The notes: a model not told the origin generated them from the sequence alone. DNA of 64,000 nucleotides from Clostridiales bacterium (GCA_004553625.1 SFKX01000001.1:1-64000); one strand, 5' to 3'; numbered from the stretch's first letter, positions 7,998 through 16,544 are shown. A program made the numbers and translations.

Positions 7998-8992
7998 TTC
8001 TGCACCTCCGTTATCTTTTTGTCCGAATATATGATGGCCGCGAGTCCCGCGGCGAAGCATACGAGCACGAGCAGCGCCCGCCAGGCGCCAGTGAGGCTTA
8101 TCATGCCCCCGGCGACTGTGCCGGGATAGAGCGCAGAGGCCGCGAGCCCGAAGGCAAAGCCCGGGCTGTCCGGCATGGCGCTGTACATGAGCCAGAGCGT
8201 GACGGGCATGGTGAGGTTCAAGAGCAGCTGGCCCGCCAGCGAGGGCGCTGCCCATGTGAAGCAGAAGGCCGTCAGCACGGCCGCGAGCGGTATGGAAAAA
8301 AGCGCTGTCCGCGAGGCGCCGAGGCCCCGGCAGACATATCCGCCCAAGCTCTTGCCCGCGAACACGAAGGCCGCCGCCAGCATGGACATGGCCGCTCCGG
8401 TTTTCCATGGGAAATCCACTGCGCAGCCGCCTATCGCCCGGACCGCCACGGCCAGGGCCAGGAGCAGCACCGCCGTCCAGGGTACGCGCACGGGCCTTGA
8501 CGGAGCCTCGAGCGGCGTCTCTCGCCCGCCGAGCGCCGCCAGCAGCGCCGCCGTTACCAGCGCCGCCGCGCAGAGCCAGAGCCGAAGCCCCGGCCAGAGC
8601 GTCCCCAGGGCCAGCCCGACGGCTCCCGGCGCCACGAACACGCCCAGCGGCCCGGCGTCCTTCGCCCCCTTGAGCGTGACCGTCCCGCCCGCTACGTGGA
8701 AAAGGCTGTTGCCCAGGCCGACGACCAGCGCCAGGACAGGCCCCGGCAGCGGCAGCAGCGCGCCCAGCGCGCAGACCGCCAGCCCCAGCGCCGCCAGGCC
8801 CTCGTGCCGCCTGAGCCTGTCCGTCGCCAGTCCCACCAGGCACTGGGTCGTAAACGCGGCGGTATTATATATGATGACCGCGGCCGAAAAATCCCCGCCG
8901 GAGGCCAGGACCGGCCCGAACAGCGCCGCGGCGCAGACTGCGTCAGTCAGAAAATGCGCGACCGAGTTGAAAATGAGCAGCATTTTCCGCAC
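7994..8992 (-). CDS. MFS-like multi-pass membrane transporter
   Basis: A 332-residue protein with about ten membrane helices. The cytoplasmic loop after helix 2 (ATDRLRRHEG) resembles the MFS signature loop between helices 2 and 3 (G-x-x-x-D-R-x-G-R-R/K). At 332 residues it is short for an MFS carrier (usually near 400). It heads the five-gene minus operon with the three tiny membrane proteins and the SLH phosphodiester glycosidase. Substrate is unknown; export or uptake linked to the cell-surface glycosidase is an inference. The stop overlaps the next start. Confidence 0.7.
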   Translation of the reverse strand: MRKMLLIFNSVAHFLTDAVCAAALFGPVLASGGDFSAAVIIYNTAAFTTQCLVGLATDRLRRHEGLAALGLAVCALGALLPLPGPVLALVVGLGNSLFHVAGGTVTLKGAKDAGPLGVFVAPGAVGLALGTLWPGLRLWLCAAALVTAALLAALGGRETPLEAPSRPVRVPWTAVLLLALAVAVRAIGGCAVDFPWKTGAAMSMLAAAFVFAGKSLGGYVCRGLGASRTALFSIPLAAVLTAFCFTWAAPSLAGQLLLNLTMPVTLWLMYSAMPDSPGFAFGLAASALYPGTVAGGMISLTGAWRALLVLVCFAAGLAAIIYSDKKITEVQK

Positions 8993-9098
8993 CTCCCCCT
9001 TTTTTGACGCCGCGCCGCGGGCTTTGTTTCAACCAGTTTACCATGGCACGCACTTTTTGTCGATAGCAGCTTTATCCATTTTCAGGTGGTTTCTTGCG

Positions 9099-9108
9099 TT
9101 ATGTAAAC
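9099..9108 (+). repeat. TTATGTMAAC motif, copy 5 (A form)
   Basis: TTATGTAAAC in the intergenic region between the divergent MFS and ABC-F genes, 15 bp upstream of the candidate -35 of the ABC-F gene. Confidence 0.75.
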
Positions 9109-9122
9109 CTATTCATCCCCAC

Positions 9123-9152
9123 TTGATTCCGGGGCCTCTGCTGTGGTATGCT
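9123..9152 (+). promoter_or_regulatory. Candidate promoter of the YbiT-like ABC-F gene
   Basis: TTGATT (9123-9128), 18-bp spacer, TATGCT (9147-9152); each box matches 4 of 6. It lies about 35 bp upstream of the start codon, ahead of a GGGAGG ribosome-binding site. Confidence 0.45.
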
Positions 9153-9185
9153 GGATAAAAACCGGCGGATACGGGAGGTCCCGAC

Positions 9186-10790
9186 ATGATAACTGTTGAT
9201 AATCTCAGCCTGCAATACGGCGGGCAGGTGCTTTTTTCCAACGTTGACCTGCAATTCACCGCAGGCAACTGCTACGGCATCATCGGCGCGAACGGCGCGG
9301 GCAAATCCACCTTCCTCAAGATACTCTCCGGCGAGATAGACTCCACCGGCGGCCATGTCTATGTGGACCCGAAGGCCCGCATGTCCGTGCTCAAGCAGAA
9401 CCAGGGCATGTACGACGCCTACACCGTGCTCGACACCGTCATCATGGGCAACATGCGGCTCTATGAGTGCGGCAAGGAGAAGGACGCCATCTACGAAAAG
9501 GCAGACTTCACGGACGAGGACGGCATCCGCGCCTCCGAGCTCGAGGAGGAGTTCGCGGAGCTCGGCGGCTGGGAGGCCGAGTCCGACGCCGGCAAGATAC
9601 TCCAGGGCCTCGGCGTGGACACCGCCTTCAACGACACGCTCATGGCAGACATGGACCCGCGGCTCAAGGTCAAGGTCCTGCTCGCCCAGGCGCTCTTCGG
9701 CAAGCCGGACATCATCCTGCTCGACGAGCCCACGAACAACCTCGACCTCAAGAGCGTCGTCTGGCTCGAGGACTTCCTCATGGACTACGAGGGTACCGTC
9801 CTCGTGGTCAGCCACGACCGCTACTTCCTCAACAACGTCTGCACGCACATCGTGGACATAGACTACGGCAAGATAAAGATGTACGTCGGCAACTACGACT
9901 TCTGGTACGAGTCCAGCCAGCTCATACAAAAGCTCATAAAGGACCAGAACAAGAAGGCCCAGCAGAAGATTGAAGAACTGCAAAACTTCATCCGCCGCTT
10001 CTCGGCCAACAAGTCCAAGTCCCGCCAGGCCACGAGCCGCCGCAAGCTGCTGGACAAGCTGACGGTGGAAGAGCTGCCCGCCTCCTCGCGGCGCTACCCC
10101 TGGGTCGGCTTCAAGGCTGCCCGCGAGCCGGGCAAGGACAGGCTCTTCGTCACGGACCTCTGCAAATCCGTGGACGGCGTGCCGGTTTTGAAGAACGTCA
10201 GCTTCATCATGGGCAAGGAGGACAAGATCGCCGTCATCAGCCGCAACGAGCTGGCCGTGACCCTGCTCTTCAAGCTGCTCATGGGCGAGGAGGAGCCGGA
10301 CTCCGGCGAGATAAAATGGGGCGTCTCCACAACGCAGGGCTATATGCCCACGGACTCCTCCGCCTACTTCGAGGGCTGCGAGCTCTCCATCATGGACTGG
10401 ATGCGCCAGTTCTCCGAGGACAAGCGCGAGAGCTACCTGCGCACCTTCCTCGGCAGGATGCTCTTCTCCGGCGACGAGGTCTATAAGCCCGTGAACGTCC
10501 TCTCCGGCGGCGAGCGGGTGAGGTGCATGATCTCCAAGCTCATGCTCTCCGGCGCGAGCGTGCTGCTGCTCGACCAGCCGACGAACCACCTCGACCTCGA
10601 GAGCATCGCCGCGCTGAACAACGGCCTCGAGGCCTTCCCCTACAACATCATCTTCTCCAGCCACGACCACCAGCTCACCCAGACCGTGGCGAACAGGATA
10701 ATCGAGATAAACGCGGACGGCAGCATAACAGACAGGATGTGCAGCTACGACGAATATATGGACCTCAGTTCGCTGGAGGCGGCGAGGTGA
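9186..10790 (+). CDS. ABC-F family ATPase (YbiT-like) with degenerate second nucleotide-binding site
   Basis: A 534-residue soluble twin-ATPase of the ABC-F group, which act on ribosomes rather than as transporters. NBD1 is intact: Walker A GANGAGKST (residues 34-42), Walker B LLDEPTNNLD and the H-switch SHDRYFL. The linker (SANKSKSRQATSRRKLLDKL) and overall plan match YbiT, and the close clostridial relatives I recall have GRNELAKTTLF and DEPTNHLD in NBD2. Here these read SRNELAVTLLF (S352, V358 replacing the Walker lysine) and DQPTNHLD (Q464 replacing the catalytic glutamate), while signature LSGGER is kept. NBD2 should not hydrolyse ATP. It is followed, with GTGA overlap, by a SpoU methyltransferase, supporting a ribosome-related role. 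Confidence 0.88.
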   Translation: MITVDNLSLQYGGQVLFSNVDLQFTAGNCYGIIGANGAGKSTFLKILSGEIDSTGGHVYVDPKARMSVLKQNQGMYDAYTVLDTVIMGNMRLYECGKEKDAIYEKADFTDEDGIRASELEEEFAELGGWEAESDAGKILQGLGVDTAFNDTLMADMDPRLKVKVLLAQALFGKPDIILLDEPTNNLDLKSVVWLEDFLMDYEGTVLVVSHDRYFLNNVCTHIVDIDYGKIKMYVGNYDFWYESSQLIQKLIKDQNKKAQQKIEELQNFIRRFSANKSKSRQATSRRKLLDKLTVEELPASSRRYPWVGFKAAREPGKDRLFVTDLCKSVDGVPVLKNVSFIMGKEDKIAVISRNELAVTLLFKLLMGEEEPDSGEIKWGVSTTQGYMPTDSSAYFEGCELSIMDWMRQFSEDKRESYLRTFLGRMLFSGDEVYKPVNVLSGGERVRCMISKLMLSGASVLLLDQPTNHLDLESIAALNNGLEAFPYNIIFSSHDHQLTQTVANRIIEINADGSITDRMCSYDEYMDLSSLEAAR

Positions 10791-11569
10791 CGGGCAGCGG
10801 CGCGTCGGCCTGGGAGCGGATAAGCTCCAGGAAGAACGGCGCCGTCCTCCGGCTGCGGCGGCTGGGCGCGGACCCGACCTTCCGGCGCGAGCAGGGCGAG
10901 ACCGTCCTCGACGGTGAAAAGCTCCTGCGCGAGGCCCTGGCCTCCGGATGCCGGGTGACGGAACTGCTCGCGGACGAAAAGCGCCTGCCCGAGTCCACGC
11001 CGCCCGGCGCGCGTCTCTTCTGCGCCCCGGAAGAGCTCGTGAGCTACGCCTCGCCGGTCAAAAACAGCCCCGGCCCGGTGTTCAGCGTATCTCTGCCCAG
11101 CATACCGGAGCCTGAGCGCCCGGGCAGCGCGGTCGTGCTCGAGGACGTCCAGGACCCCGGCAACGTCGGCACCGTCATACGCACGGCCAACGCCCTGGGC
11201 ATAGATATCGTCGTCCTCATCGGGGACTGCGCGGACCCCTTCTCGCCCCGCTGCGTCCGGGCCACGATGGGCGCGGCCTTCCGCCAGTGCGTGGTGGAGA
11301 CCGAGCTCGGTGCGCTCCCCGCGCTCCTGCGGCGCTGGGGGCTGGGCCTCTGCGGCACCGCGCTCACAGACTCCGCCGTGGACATTCGCAGCGCGGACCT
11401 GCGCGGCTGCGCCGTCGCCGTCGGCAATGAGGGCCACGGCCTCTCCGGCGCGCTGCTCTCGCTCTGCCGTGAGACGGTCATCATTCCCATGGTCCCTGGC
11501 AGCGAGTCGCTCAATGCCGCCGTGGCCGGAGCCGTGGCGATGTGGGAGTTAAAAAGACGGGAGGTGTGA
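10787..11569 (+). CDS. TrmH/SpoU-family RNA 2'-O-methyltransferase
   Basis: A 260-residue SPOUT-class enzyme that transfers methyl from SAM to a ribose 2'-OH of rRNA or tRNA. The N-terminal 100 residues form a substrate-binding domain (GEKLLREALASGCRVTELL). The C-terminal half has motif 1 VQDPGNVGTVIRTANALG with the catalytic asparagine/arginine, VGNEGHGLS (motif 2) and IPMVPGSESLNAAVAGAVAMW (motif 3, knot). The GTG at 10787 overlaps the ABC-F stop as GTGA and follows GGAGG at 8-base spacing, so I use it. The exact nucleotide methylated cannot be told; it is of the RlmB/TsnR-like broad group. Confidence 0.85.
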   Translation: MTGSGASAWERISSRKNGAVLRLRRLGADPTFRREQGETVLDGEKLLREALASGCRVTELLADEKRLPESTPPGARLFCAPEELVSYASPVKNSPGPVFSVSLPSIPEPERPGSAVVLEDVQDPGNVGTVIRTANALGIDIVVLIGDCADPFSPRCVRATMGAAFRQCVVETELGALPALLRRWGLGLCGTALTDSAVDIRSADLRGCAVAVGNEGHGLSGALLSLCRETVIIPMVPGSESLNAAVAGAVAMWELKRREV

Positions 11570-11574
11570 CGGAC

Positions 11575-12792
11575 TTGTCAGAGCTCAAATATTGGCTTTG
11601 GCTCTCCTCCCTCGTATGGTTGAGACCCAGGGCCAAGGTCCTCCTGATAAACGCGCTGGGCGGAGCCAGGGAGACATATTTCGCCGCCGAGAGCGAGCTT
11701 AAGGAGTTGGACTTTCTCAGCGAGCGCGAGGTCGCCATGCTCTCCGACAAGAGCTTGGAAAGCGCAAAGAAAATCGCCGACGCCTGCGAGAGCGCCGGCA
11801 TCTCCATTCTGACTCTGAGGGACGCCGCATACCCCAGGCGTCTGGCCGGGATATACGACCCGCCCGCCGTGCTCTATGTCCGGGGCCGCCTGCCCGCTGT
11901 GGATGAGCTCGCGGCCGTTGCCGTCGTGGGAACGCGCAAAGCCACGCCCTACGGGCTCAAGATGGCCACAAGGCTCGGCTATGAGCTCACCCGCTGCGGC
12001 GGCCTGGTCGTCTCCGGCCTGACGGCCGGGGTGGATTCCGCAGCCGCCCGCGGCGCGCTCATGGCCGGAGGCCGCTGCATAGGCGTCCTCGGCACGCCCA
12101 TAGACGCCGGCGGCAAAAGCGCCGAGCTTGCGGGAGACGTCGCCCTCACCGGGGCGGTGGTCAGCGAGTACCCGCCCGGAGCCAGGCAGCACGGTTCCTT
12201 CTTCCGGGCGCGCAACCGGATAAGCGCCGGGCTTTCCGTGGCCGCCGTGGTCGTGGAAGCTCCGGCAAAAAGCGGCGCGCTGCTCTTCGCAAACGAGGCC
12301 ATGAGCCAGGGCCGCGAGATCTTTGCCGTCCCCGGCAACGCGGATTCGCCAAACTCTGTCGGTACGAACGACCTGCTCATGGACGGCGCGATCCCCGCCA
12401 CCGGCGGCTGGGACATCCTCTGCGGCTTCGAGCGCAGGTATCCCGGTCTGGCGGACCCGGGCGGTCCGCGCCGCAGGATGCCGGAGGAGCGCGAGGTCGA
12501 GAGTCTCAGACAGGAAAGCGTATCCCACCCCGCAGAGCCTCAGCCCGAGCCCGAAACAGCCGAGCCCGAGCCCTATGAGCCGCCGGATATCTCCGAGCTG
12601 CTCAAAGACCTCGACGAAACGCAGTTGGCCCTGGTCCGGGCGATAGACGGGCCATCCGTACACATAGACAAGATCGCGGAGCGCAGCGGCCTGCCCATGA
12701 ACACCGTCCTGAAAGAGCTGACAATGCTCCAGCTCATGGGCGTGGTGACCATGGTCTCGTATAAGTGCTTCGCCCTGGCCGCTCCGGACTGA
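11575..12792 (+). CDS. dprA: DNA-processing protein DprA
   Basis: A 405-residue protein that loads RecA onto single-stranded DNA entering the cell during transformation. Order of parts: a SAM-like N-terminal helical region, the Rossmann domain with VVGTRKATPYG, VSGLTAGVDSAAARGAL, GTPIDAGG, SEYPPG, FFRARNRISAGLS and FAVPGN, a proline/glutamate-rich linker, and a C-terminal winged helix (IDKIAERSGLPMNTVLKELTML). I choose the TTG at 11575, which has 10-base spacing from GGGAGG; a GTG at 11566 is too close and an ATG at 11542 lies inside the methyltransferase. The usual neighbour topA is absent; it is instead third after ABC-F and the methyltransferase. Confidence 0.88.
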   Translation: MSELKYWLWLSSLVWLRPRAKVLLINALGGARETYFAAESELKELDFLSEREVAMLSDKSLESAKKIADACESAGISILTLRDAAYPRRLAGIYDPPAVLYVRGRLPAVDELAAVAVVGTRKATPYGLKMATRLGYELTRCGGLVVSGLTAGVDSAAARGALMAGGRCIGVLGTPIDAGGKSAELAGDVALTGAVVSEYPPGARQHGSFFRARNRISAGLSVAAVVVEAPAKSGALLFANEAMSQGREIFAVPGNADSPNSVGTNDLLMDGAIPATGGWDILCGFERRYPGLADPGGPRRRMPEEREVESLRQESVSHPAEPQPEPETAEPEPYEPPDISELLKDLDETQLALVRAIDGPSVHIDKIAERSGLPMNTVLKELTMLQLMGVVTMVSYKCFALAAPD

Positions 12793-12802
12793 ACACGCAA
12801 AA

Positions 12803-12838
12803 GCGCGCAGCAGTTTTCCTGCTGCGCGCCTTATTTTT
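12803..12838 (+). terminator. Intrinsic terminator of the ABC-F/dprA operon
   Basis: GCGCGCAGCAG (12803-12813), loop TTTTC, CTGCTGCGCGC (12819-12829), then CTTATTTTT. Confidence 0.85.
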
Positions 12839-12850
12839 GCTCAGCGCCCC

Positions 12851-13501
12851 TTAGCCGGCGTAGCGGACTATGACCTTGTCGGACTGGCCGTAGACCGTGA
12901 CTGTTATCTCACAGCTGCCGGCGCTCACCGGGGTGAAGGTGCAGAACTTCGGGTCCTCGGAGTCGACCTCTACCTTGACGATGCTCGGGTCGCTCGACTC
13001 CCAGATGATGTCCTCCGCAGCGACCGTGACCGTCACCGGGGCGACCCAGATCGTAGCGGTGAGCGGGGTGCCGGAGGCGAGGGTGATATCGTCTGCCATG
13101 ACCTCTCCGCCGTAGTAGAGCGTGACGCTCTGGACGGCAGGCGTCGGAGTCGGGACCGGGGTCGGCGAAGGAGTTGCCGTTGCCGGGGCCTCTGTGTTAT
13201 CATCCGCGGGGGGAAGGGTGGGCGTGGTTTTGACAGTCCCGCCGCCGTTGAGGCTAAGCGAGACGAGGACGACCACCGCCAATATGACGGCAACCAGCAA
13301 TATGCCGCCGAAGATCATCTGCCAGCGGGCGTTTACCGCCGCCCTCTGCCCTGACGGCGTGGACGCATCCTCGCCCGGGGTCGGGTTCGGGACGCGGTCG
13401 CTCTGCCTGACGCGCCGCGTGCCGCAGTAGGGGCAGCGGCCTCTTATCCCGGAAAACTGCCGTCCGCAGCGGCGGCAGGTCACGCGAGGAATAAAGCTCA
13501 T
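12851..13501 (-). CDS. Membrane-anchored protein with N-terminal zinc ribbon and extracellular Ig-like domain
   Basis: A 216-residue protein of unknown function with a readable plan. A cytoplasmic zinc ribbon uses C9, C12, C23 and C26 (CRRCG...CPYCG). A membrane helix lies at about residues 63-83. A Thr/Pro linker (TATPSPTPVPTPTP) leads to a C-terminal bacterial Ig-like (BIG2-type) domain with IIWESSDPSIVKVE. Such one-pass proteins may link a cytoplasmic metal site to the wall; no function is known to me. ATG at 13501 follows GGAGG. It lies downstream of ypeB but has its own candidate promoter. Confidence 0.7.
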   Translation of the reverse strand: MSFIPRVTCRRCGRQFSGIRGRCPYCGTRRVRQSDRVPNPTPGEDASTPSGQRAAVNARWQMIFGGILLVAVILAVVVLVSLSLNGGGTVKTTPTLPPADDNTEAPATATPSPTPVPTPTPAVQSVTLYYGGEVMADDITLASGTPLTATIWVAPVTVTVAAEDIIWESSDPSIVKVEVDSEDPKFCTFTPVSAGSCEITVTVYGQSDKVIVRYAG

Positions 13502-13523
13502 GGGAGTTCCTCCGTTCCTTGAG

Positions 13524-13578
13524 AGAGTAATTTATGCATTTGCGCAATTCGCACAATAAGCTAACATAATATTACTCT
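13524..13578. repeat. Long imperfect inverted repeat over the zinc-ribbon gene promoter
   Basis: AGAGTAATTTATG (13524-13536) is complementary to CATAATATTACTCT (13565-13578) with one bulged base, separated by 28 bp. It overlaps the candidate -10 box on the minus strand. It could be an operator or a structured element between ypeB and the next gene. Confidence 0.4.
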
Positions 13579-13597
13579 TTTCCGGGCCGTTCGTCAA
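13569..13597 (-). promoter_or_regulatory. Candidate promoter of the zinc-ribbon/Ig-like gene
   Basis: On the minus strand TTGACG (13597 to 13592, 5 of 6), 17-bp spacer, TAATAT (13574 to 13569, 4 of 6). The -35 overlaps the ypeB stop codon. Confidence 0.4.
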
Positions 13598-14910
13598 GTG
13601 CGGCCTATTTCAATTTTCGTCTGCACACCCGTTTTTGCATCAATATACACCGAGACCGGCGTCCCGTCCTCCGCCTCGCAGGCGAAAACATAGCACAGCC
13701 GCTCGCTGCCGCCCTCCGTCAGCGCCGCCGTCAGCTGCGACGAGAGCGCCGTAAGGCTCTCCGGCAGGGCCTCCGCCGCCTGCTCCGCCGTTATCTCCGG
13801 CTCGCCCAGGTCCCGCTCCGTGTGGTTCAGGATATATTTCGTCGCGTCATAGGCACAGACCTCGCCGCTGTCCAGCGCTATCGAAATGCTCACCGCGTCC
13901 GCAGGATACATCACCCCGTCCGCCGAGCCCGCAAAGGTGAAGGCCGCAAGTCCGCCGTCCTCCGACTCGGAGACCGGCTCCGTCACCTCCACGCCCGCCT
14001 GTGCGAGGAAGTCCTGCGCTATCTTGCGCGCCTCATCCATGTCTAGCTCCGTCGCCCGCACGCGGCGCGAGCCCGTCAGGCTCAGCACCTGACCGCCCTG
14101 CTCCGAAACGCTTATCATCCGAAAGTCCCCCGTCTCGCCCTCGAGGGAAAAGCTCCAGCAGGGCAGGTCGCAGGCCGCACGGCCCACGCTCTCCAGCTCA
14201 GACTGCGCCACGCCCAGGAAGTCCGCGGCTATCGCCTTCGCCTCGGACTCCGTCACGTTCTCCGCGCCCTCGAGCGACTTCGCCGCCACCGTGAGCGCCG
14301 AGGCCGAGTATTTCCCGTCGTACTCCAGCTCCGGGAACTCGTCCAGCTCGGAGTCTATCCGCCGCAGCTCACAGCCCACCGTGTTCTCCTCGCCGTCGTC
14401 CGCACAGGCGGCGTAGCTGTCCAGCAGGAGCGCCCCGTCCGAATACTGCGTACCCAGCTCCATGACGGACTGTGCTATGCCGGACACCGCGTCGGATATC
14501 TCCTCGAGCTGCTGTCTCGTCTCCTCGTCCGGGAGCCGACCCTCCGCGCCCTCGCGGGAGAGGTACAGCGCCCAGTCGCCCGCCGAGTTCAGGTAGCCCG
14601 AGAGCTTCTCCAACTCCTGCGTGGAATAGGGCATCGACGAAAGCGCGCTCACCGCGCCCGATGCGTTCGCCGCGGCCTTCGCGCAAAGCTGCGAGAAGAG
14701 CGGCGCGTTCGTCGCATAGCGGCTCTCCAGCAGCGCCTCGTCCATCGAGCCCAGCGAGGATGCCAGCTCTCCCATCGCCGCGCCGCCATAGGCCTCGCCC
14801 GCGCGCAGGTGGCCCATGCCGTTCGTGCTCTCCTTCCAGGCGAAGAGCCCGGTTATTATGAGCGCCACGCTCAGGACCGCTATTATCAAAGAAGCAGTCG
14901 TCTTTTTCAT
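13594..14910 (-). CDS. ypeB: Spore germination protein YpeB
   Basis: A 438-residue protein with an N-terminal membrane anchor (about residues 7-25), then the YpeB domain with its early WKESTNGMGHLRAGEAYGGAAMGELASSL-type region and alternating helical segments, and two PepSY-like repeats near the C-terminus (SEAKAIAADFLG, DEARKIAQDFLAQAG, TAEQAAEAL). In bacilli YpeB sits in the spore inner membrane or cortex and stabilises the lytic transglycosylase SleB until germination. SleB is normally the adjacent upstream gene, but here the upstream neighbour is gltX and no sleB is visible in the window. The ATG follows a strong GGAGGTG site. Expression in the forespore is expected, though I could not identify a sigma-G promoter. 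Confidence 0.85.
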   Translation of the reverse strand: MKKTTASLIIAVLSVALIITGLFAWKESTNGMGHLRAGEAYGGAAMGELASSLGSMDEALLESRYATNAPLFSQLCAKAAANASGAVSALSSMPYSTQELEKLSGYLNSAGDWALYLSREGAEGRLPDEETRQQLEEISDAVSGIAQSVMELGTQYSDGALLLDSYAACADDGEENTVGCELRRIDSELDEFPELEYDGKYSASALTVAAKSLEGAENVTESEAKAIAADFLGVAQSELESVGRAACDLPCWSFSLEGETGDFRMISVSEQGGQVLSLTGSRRVRATELDMDEARKIAQDFLAQAGVEVTEPVSESEDGGLAAFTFAGSADGVMYPADAVSISIALDSGEVCAYDATKYILNHTERDLGEPEITAEQAAEALPESLTALSSQLTAALTEGGSERLCYVFACEAEDGTPVSVYIDAKTGVQTKIEIGRT

Positions 14911-14968
14911 TAAAAAACACCTCCTTCGGTAGTTTCTCCGAAAGAGGCGTTTTCACAATATGCAATTT

Positions 14969-16438
14969 TTAGCCGAGCTTTTGGAGACCCTTTTCGAGCC
15001 TTGCGAGCGTTTCAGCCCTGCCCAGGATGCGGCATATCTCCACCGCTCCGCCTGGCGTCACCGTCTGGCCCGAGACCGCGATGCGCACCGGCCACATGAC
15101 CGCCGCATTCTTCACGCCCTCGGCCTCGGCCAGGGACTTCATGGCCTCGAGTATGGGCTCGTCCGCCCAGCTCTCCAGGGCCGCGAGCCGCTCCTTCGCC
15201 AGGGCGAGAAATTTCTTCGAGCTCTCCTGCGTGGACTTGGACTTTTTGTTTTCAAAAAGCTCCGGGCCGTACTCGGGCAGAGCGTCGAAGAAGCCGAGCT
15301 TCGCCGGGATGTCCGTCAGGACCTCAGTGCGCTGCTGCAGGAGCGCCGCTATCGCCGCAGGGTCTATGTCCGGGTTTTTCACGGCCTGGCGGATATACGG
15401 CTCGGCGGCCTTGGCGAAGGCCTCGGGCGACATGGCCCTTATATACTCGCTGTTGAGCCAGCGGAGCTTTTCGATATCGAAGATGGCCGGAGACTTGGAG
15501 AGCCCGTGCAGGTCAAAGACCTCCTCCAGCTCCTTGAGGCTGTATATCTCCCGCTCGCCGCCGGGGCTCCAGCCCAGGAGGGCGACGTAGTTCACAACGG
15601 CCTCGGTGAGGTAGCCCTGGGCGATGAGGTCCTCATAGGACGGGTCGCCATGGCGCTTGGACATCTTGTTGTGCGCGTCGCGCATGACGGGCGAGCAGTG
15701 GACGTATTTCGGCACCTCCCAGCCGAAGCCCTCGTAGAGAAGGTTGTACTTCGGCGCCGACGAGAGGTATTCCGTGCCGCGCACGACGTGGCTGATGCCC
15801 ATGAGGTGGTCGTCTATGACGTTTGCGAAGTTATAGGTGGGCAGGCCGTCGCGCTTCATGAGGACCTGGTCGTCGAGGTCGGCGTTGGGGGCGGTGATGT
15901 CGCCGAAGATCTCGTCGTGGAAGGTCGTGCTGCCCTCGTGCGGGATGCGCTGGCGGATGACAAAGGGCTCGCCCGCGGCGGCTCTGGCGTCGGACTCTGC
16001 CTTCGACAGGCTGCGGCAGGGGTCCTCCGTGTGCTTGAAACCCTCGGCAGGCTCTTCTGTCTTTTCGCAGAAGCAGCGGTAGGCGTGGCCGCGCTCCATG
16101 AGGAGCTCGGCGTAGTCCATGTAGAGCGAGCGGCGCTCGGTCTGCACATAGGGGCCGACGGGACCGCCCACGTCCGGACCCTCGTCGTGGGAGAGCCCGC
16201 ATTCGCTCATGGTCTTGTATATGACGTCCACAGCGCCCTCGACCAGACGCTCCTGGTCCGTGTCCTCTATCCTCAAAATGAACTTGCCGCCCGCGCGGCG
16301 CGCGATAAGATAGGTGTAAAGCGCGGTGCGCAAATTGCCGACGTGCATATATCCCGTCGGGCTGGGAGCGAATCTCGTGCGGACCTCGCCCTTTGGTATG
16401 CGGGCCTCCATGGCCTCGAACCAGCTCATATCCTTCAT
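14969..16438 (-). CDS. gltX: Glutamyl-tRNA synthetase
   Basis: A 489-residue class I synthetase that charges tRNA-Glu (and possibly tRNA-Gln in organisms using the amidotransferase route). Visible motifs: FAPSPTGYMHVGNLRTALY with the HIGH-equivalent YMHVG near residues 23-35, the LRIEDTDQER substrate loop, and the KMSKRHG loop near residue 260. The anticodon-binding helical domain fills the C-terminal 170 residues. Length is typical. The ATG at 16438 has GGAGG at 8 bases. It is transcribed toward ypeB with a 58-bp gap and away from the aminotransferase. Confidence 0.95.
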   Translation of the reverse strand: MKDMSWFEAMEARIPKGEVRTRFAPSPTGYMHVGNLRTALYTYLIARRAGGKFILRIEDTDQERLVEGAVDVIYKTMSECGLSHDEGPDVGGPVGPYVQTERRSLYMDYAELLMERGHAYRCFCEKTEEPAEGFKHTEDPCRSLSKAESDARAAAGEPFVIRQRIPHEGSTTFHDEIFGDITAPNADLDDQVLMKRDGLPTYNFANVIDDHLMGISHVVRGTEYLSSAPKYNLLYEGFGWEVPKYVHCSPVMRDAHNKMSKRHGDPSYEDLIAQGYLTEAVVNYVALLGWSPGGEREIYSLKELEEVFDLHGLSKSPAIFDIEKLRWLNSEYIRAMSPEAFAKAAEPYIRQAVKNPDIDPAAIAALLQQRTEVLTDIPAKLGFFDALPEYGPELFENKKSKSTQESSKKFLALAKERLAALESWADEPILEAMKSLAEAEGVKNAAVMWPVRIAVSGQTVTPGGAVEICRILGRAETLARLEKGLQKLG

Positions 16439-16510
16439 ATTTCAAGCCTCCGTACAATTATTCCCCGGAAAACCTCTTTATCTTATTTTATCATATCTCC
16501 TTTGTCAATA

Positions 16511-16544
16511 TTGTATTGGCAAGAAAAATGTGCTATCATATTTT
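16511..16544 (+). promoter_or_regulatory. Candidate promoter(s) of the aminotransferase-trpS transcript
   Basis: Two overlapping candidates with 17-bp spacers: TTGTAT (16511) with TATCAT (16534-16539), and TTGGCA (16516) with TATTTT (16539-16544). Either fits a start about 50 bp before the GGGAGG site at 16592. Confidence 0.45.

Noticed and set aside
13122..13430. Thr/Pro-rich repeat region as a tandem DNA repeat
   Set aside because: It is a low-complexity linker in the zinc-ribbon/Ig-like protein, not an independent repeat array.
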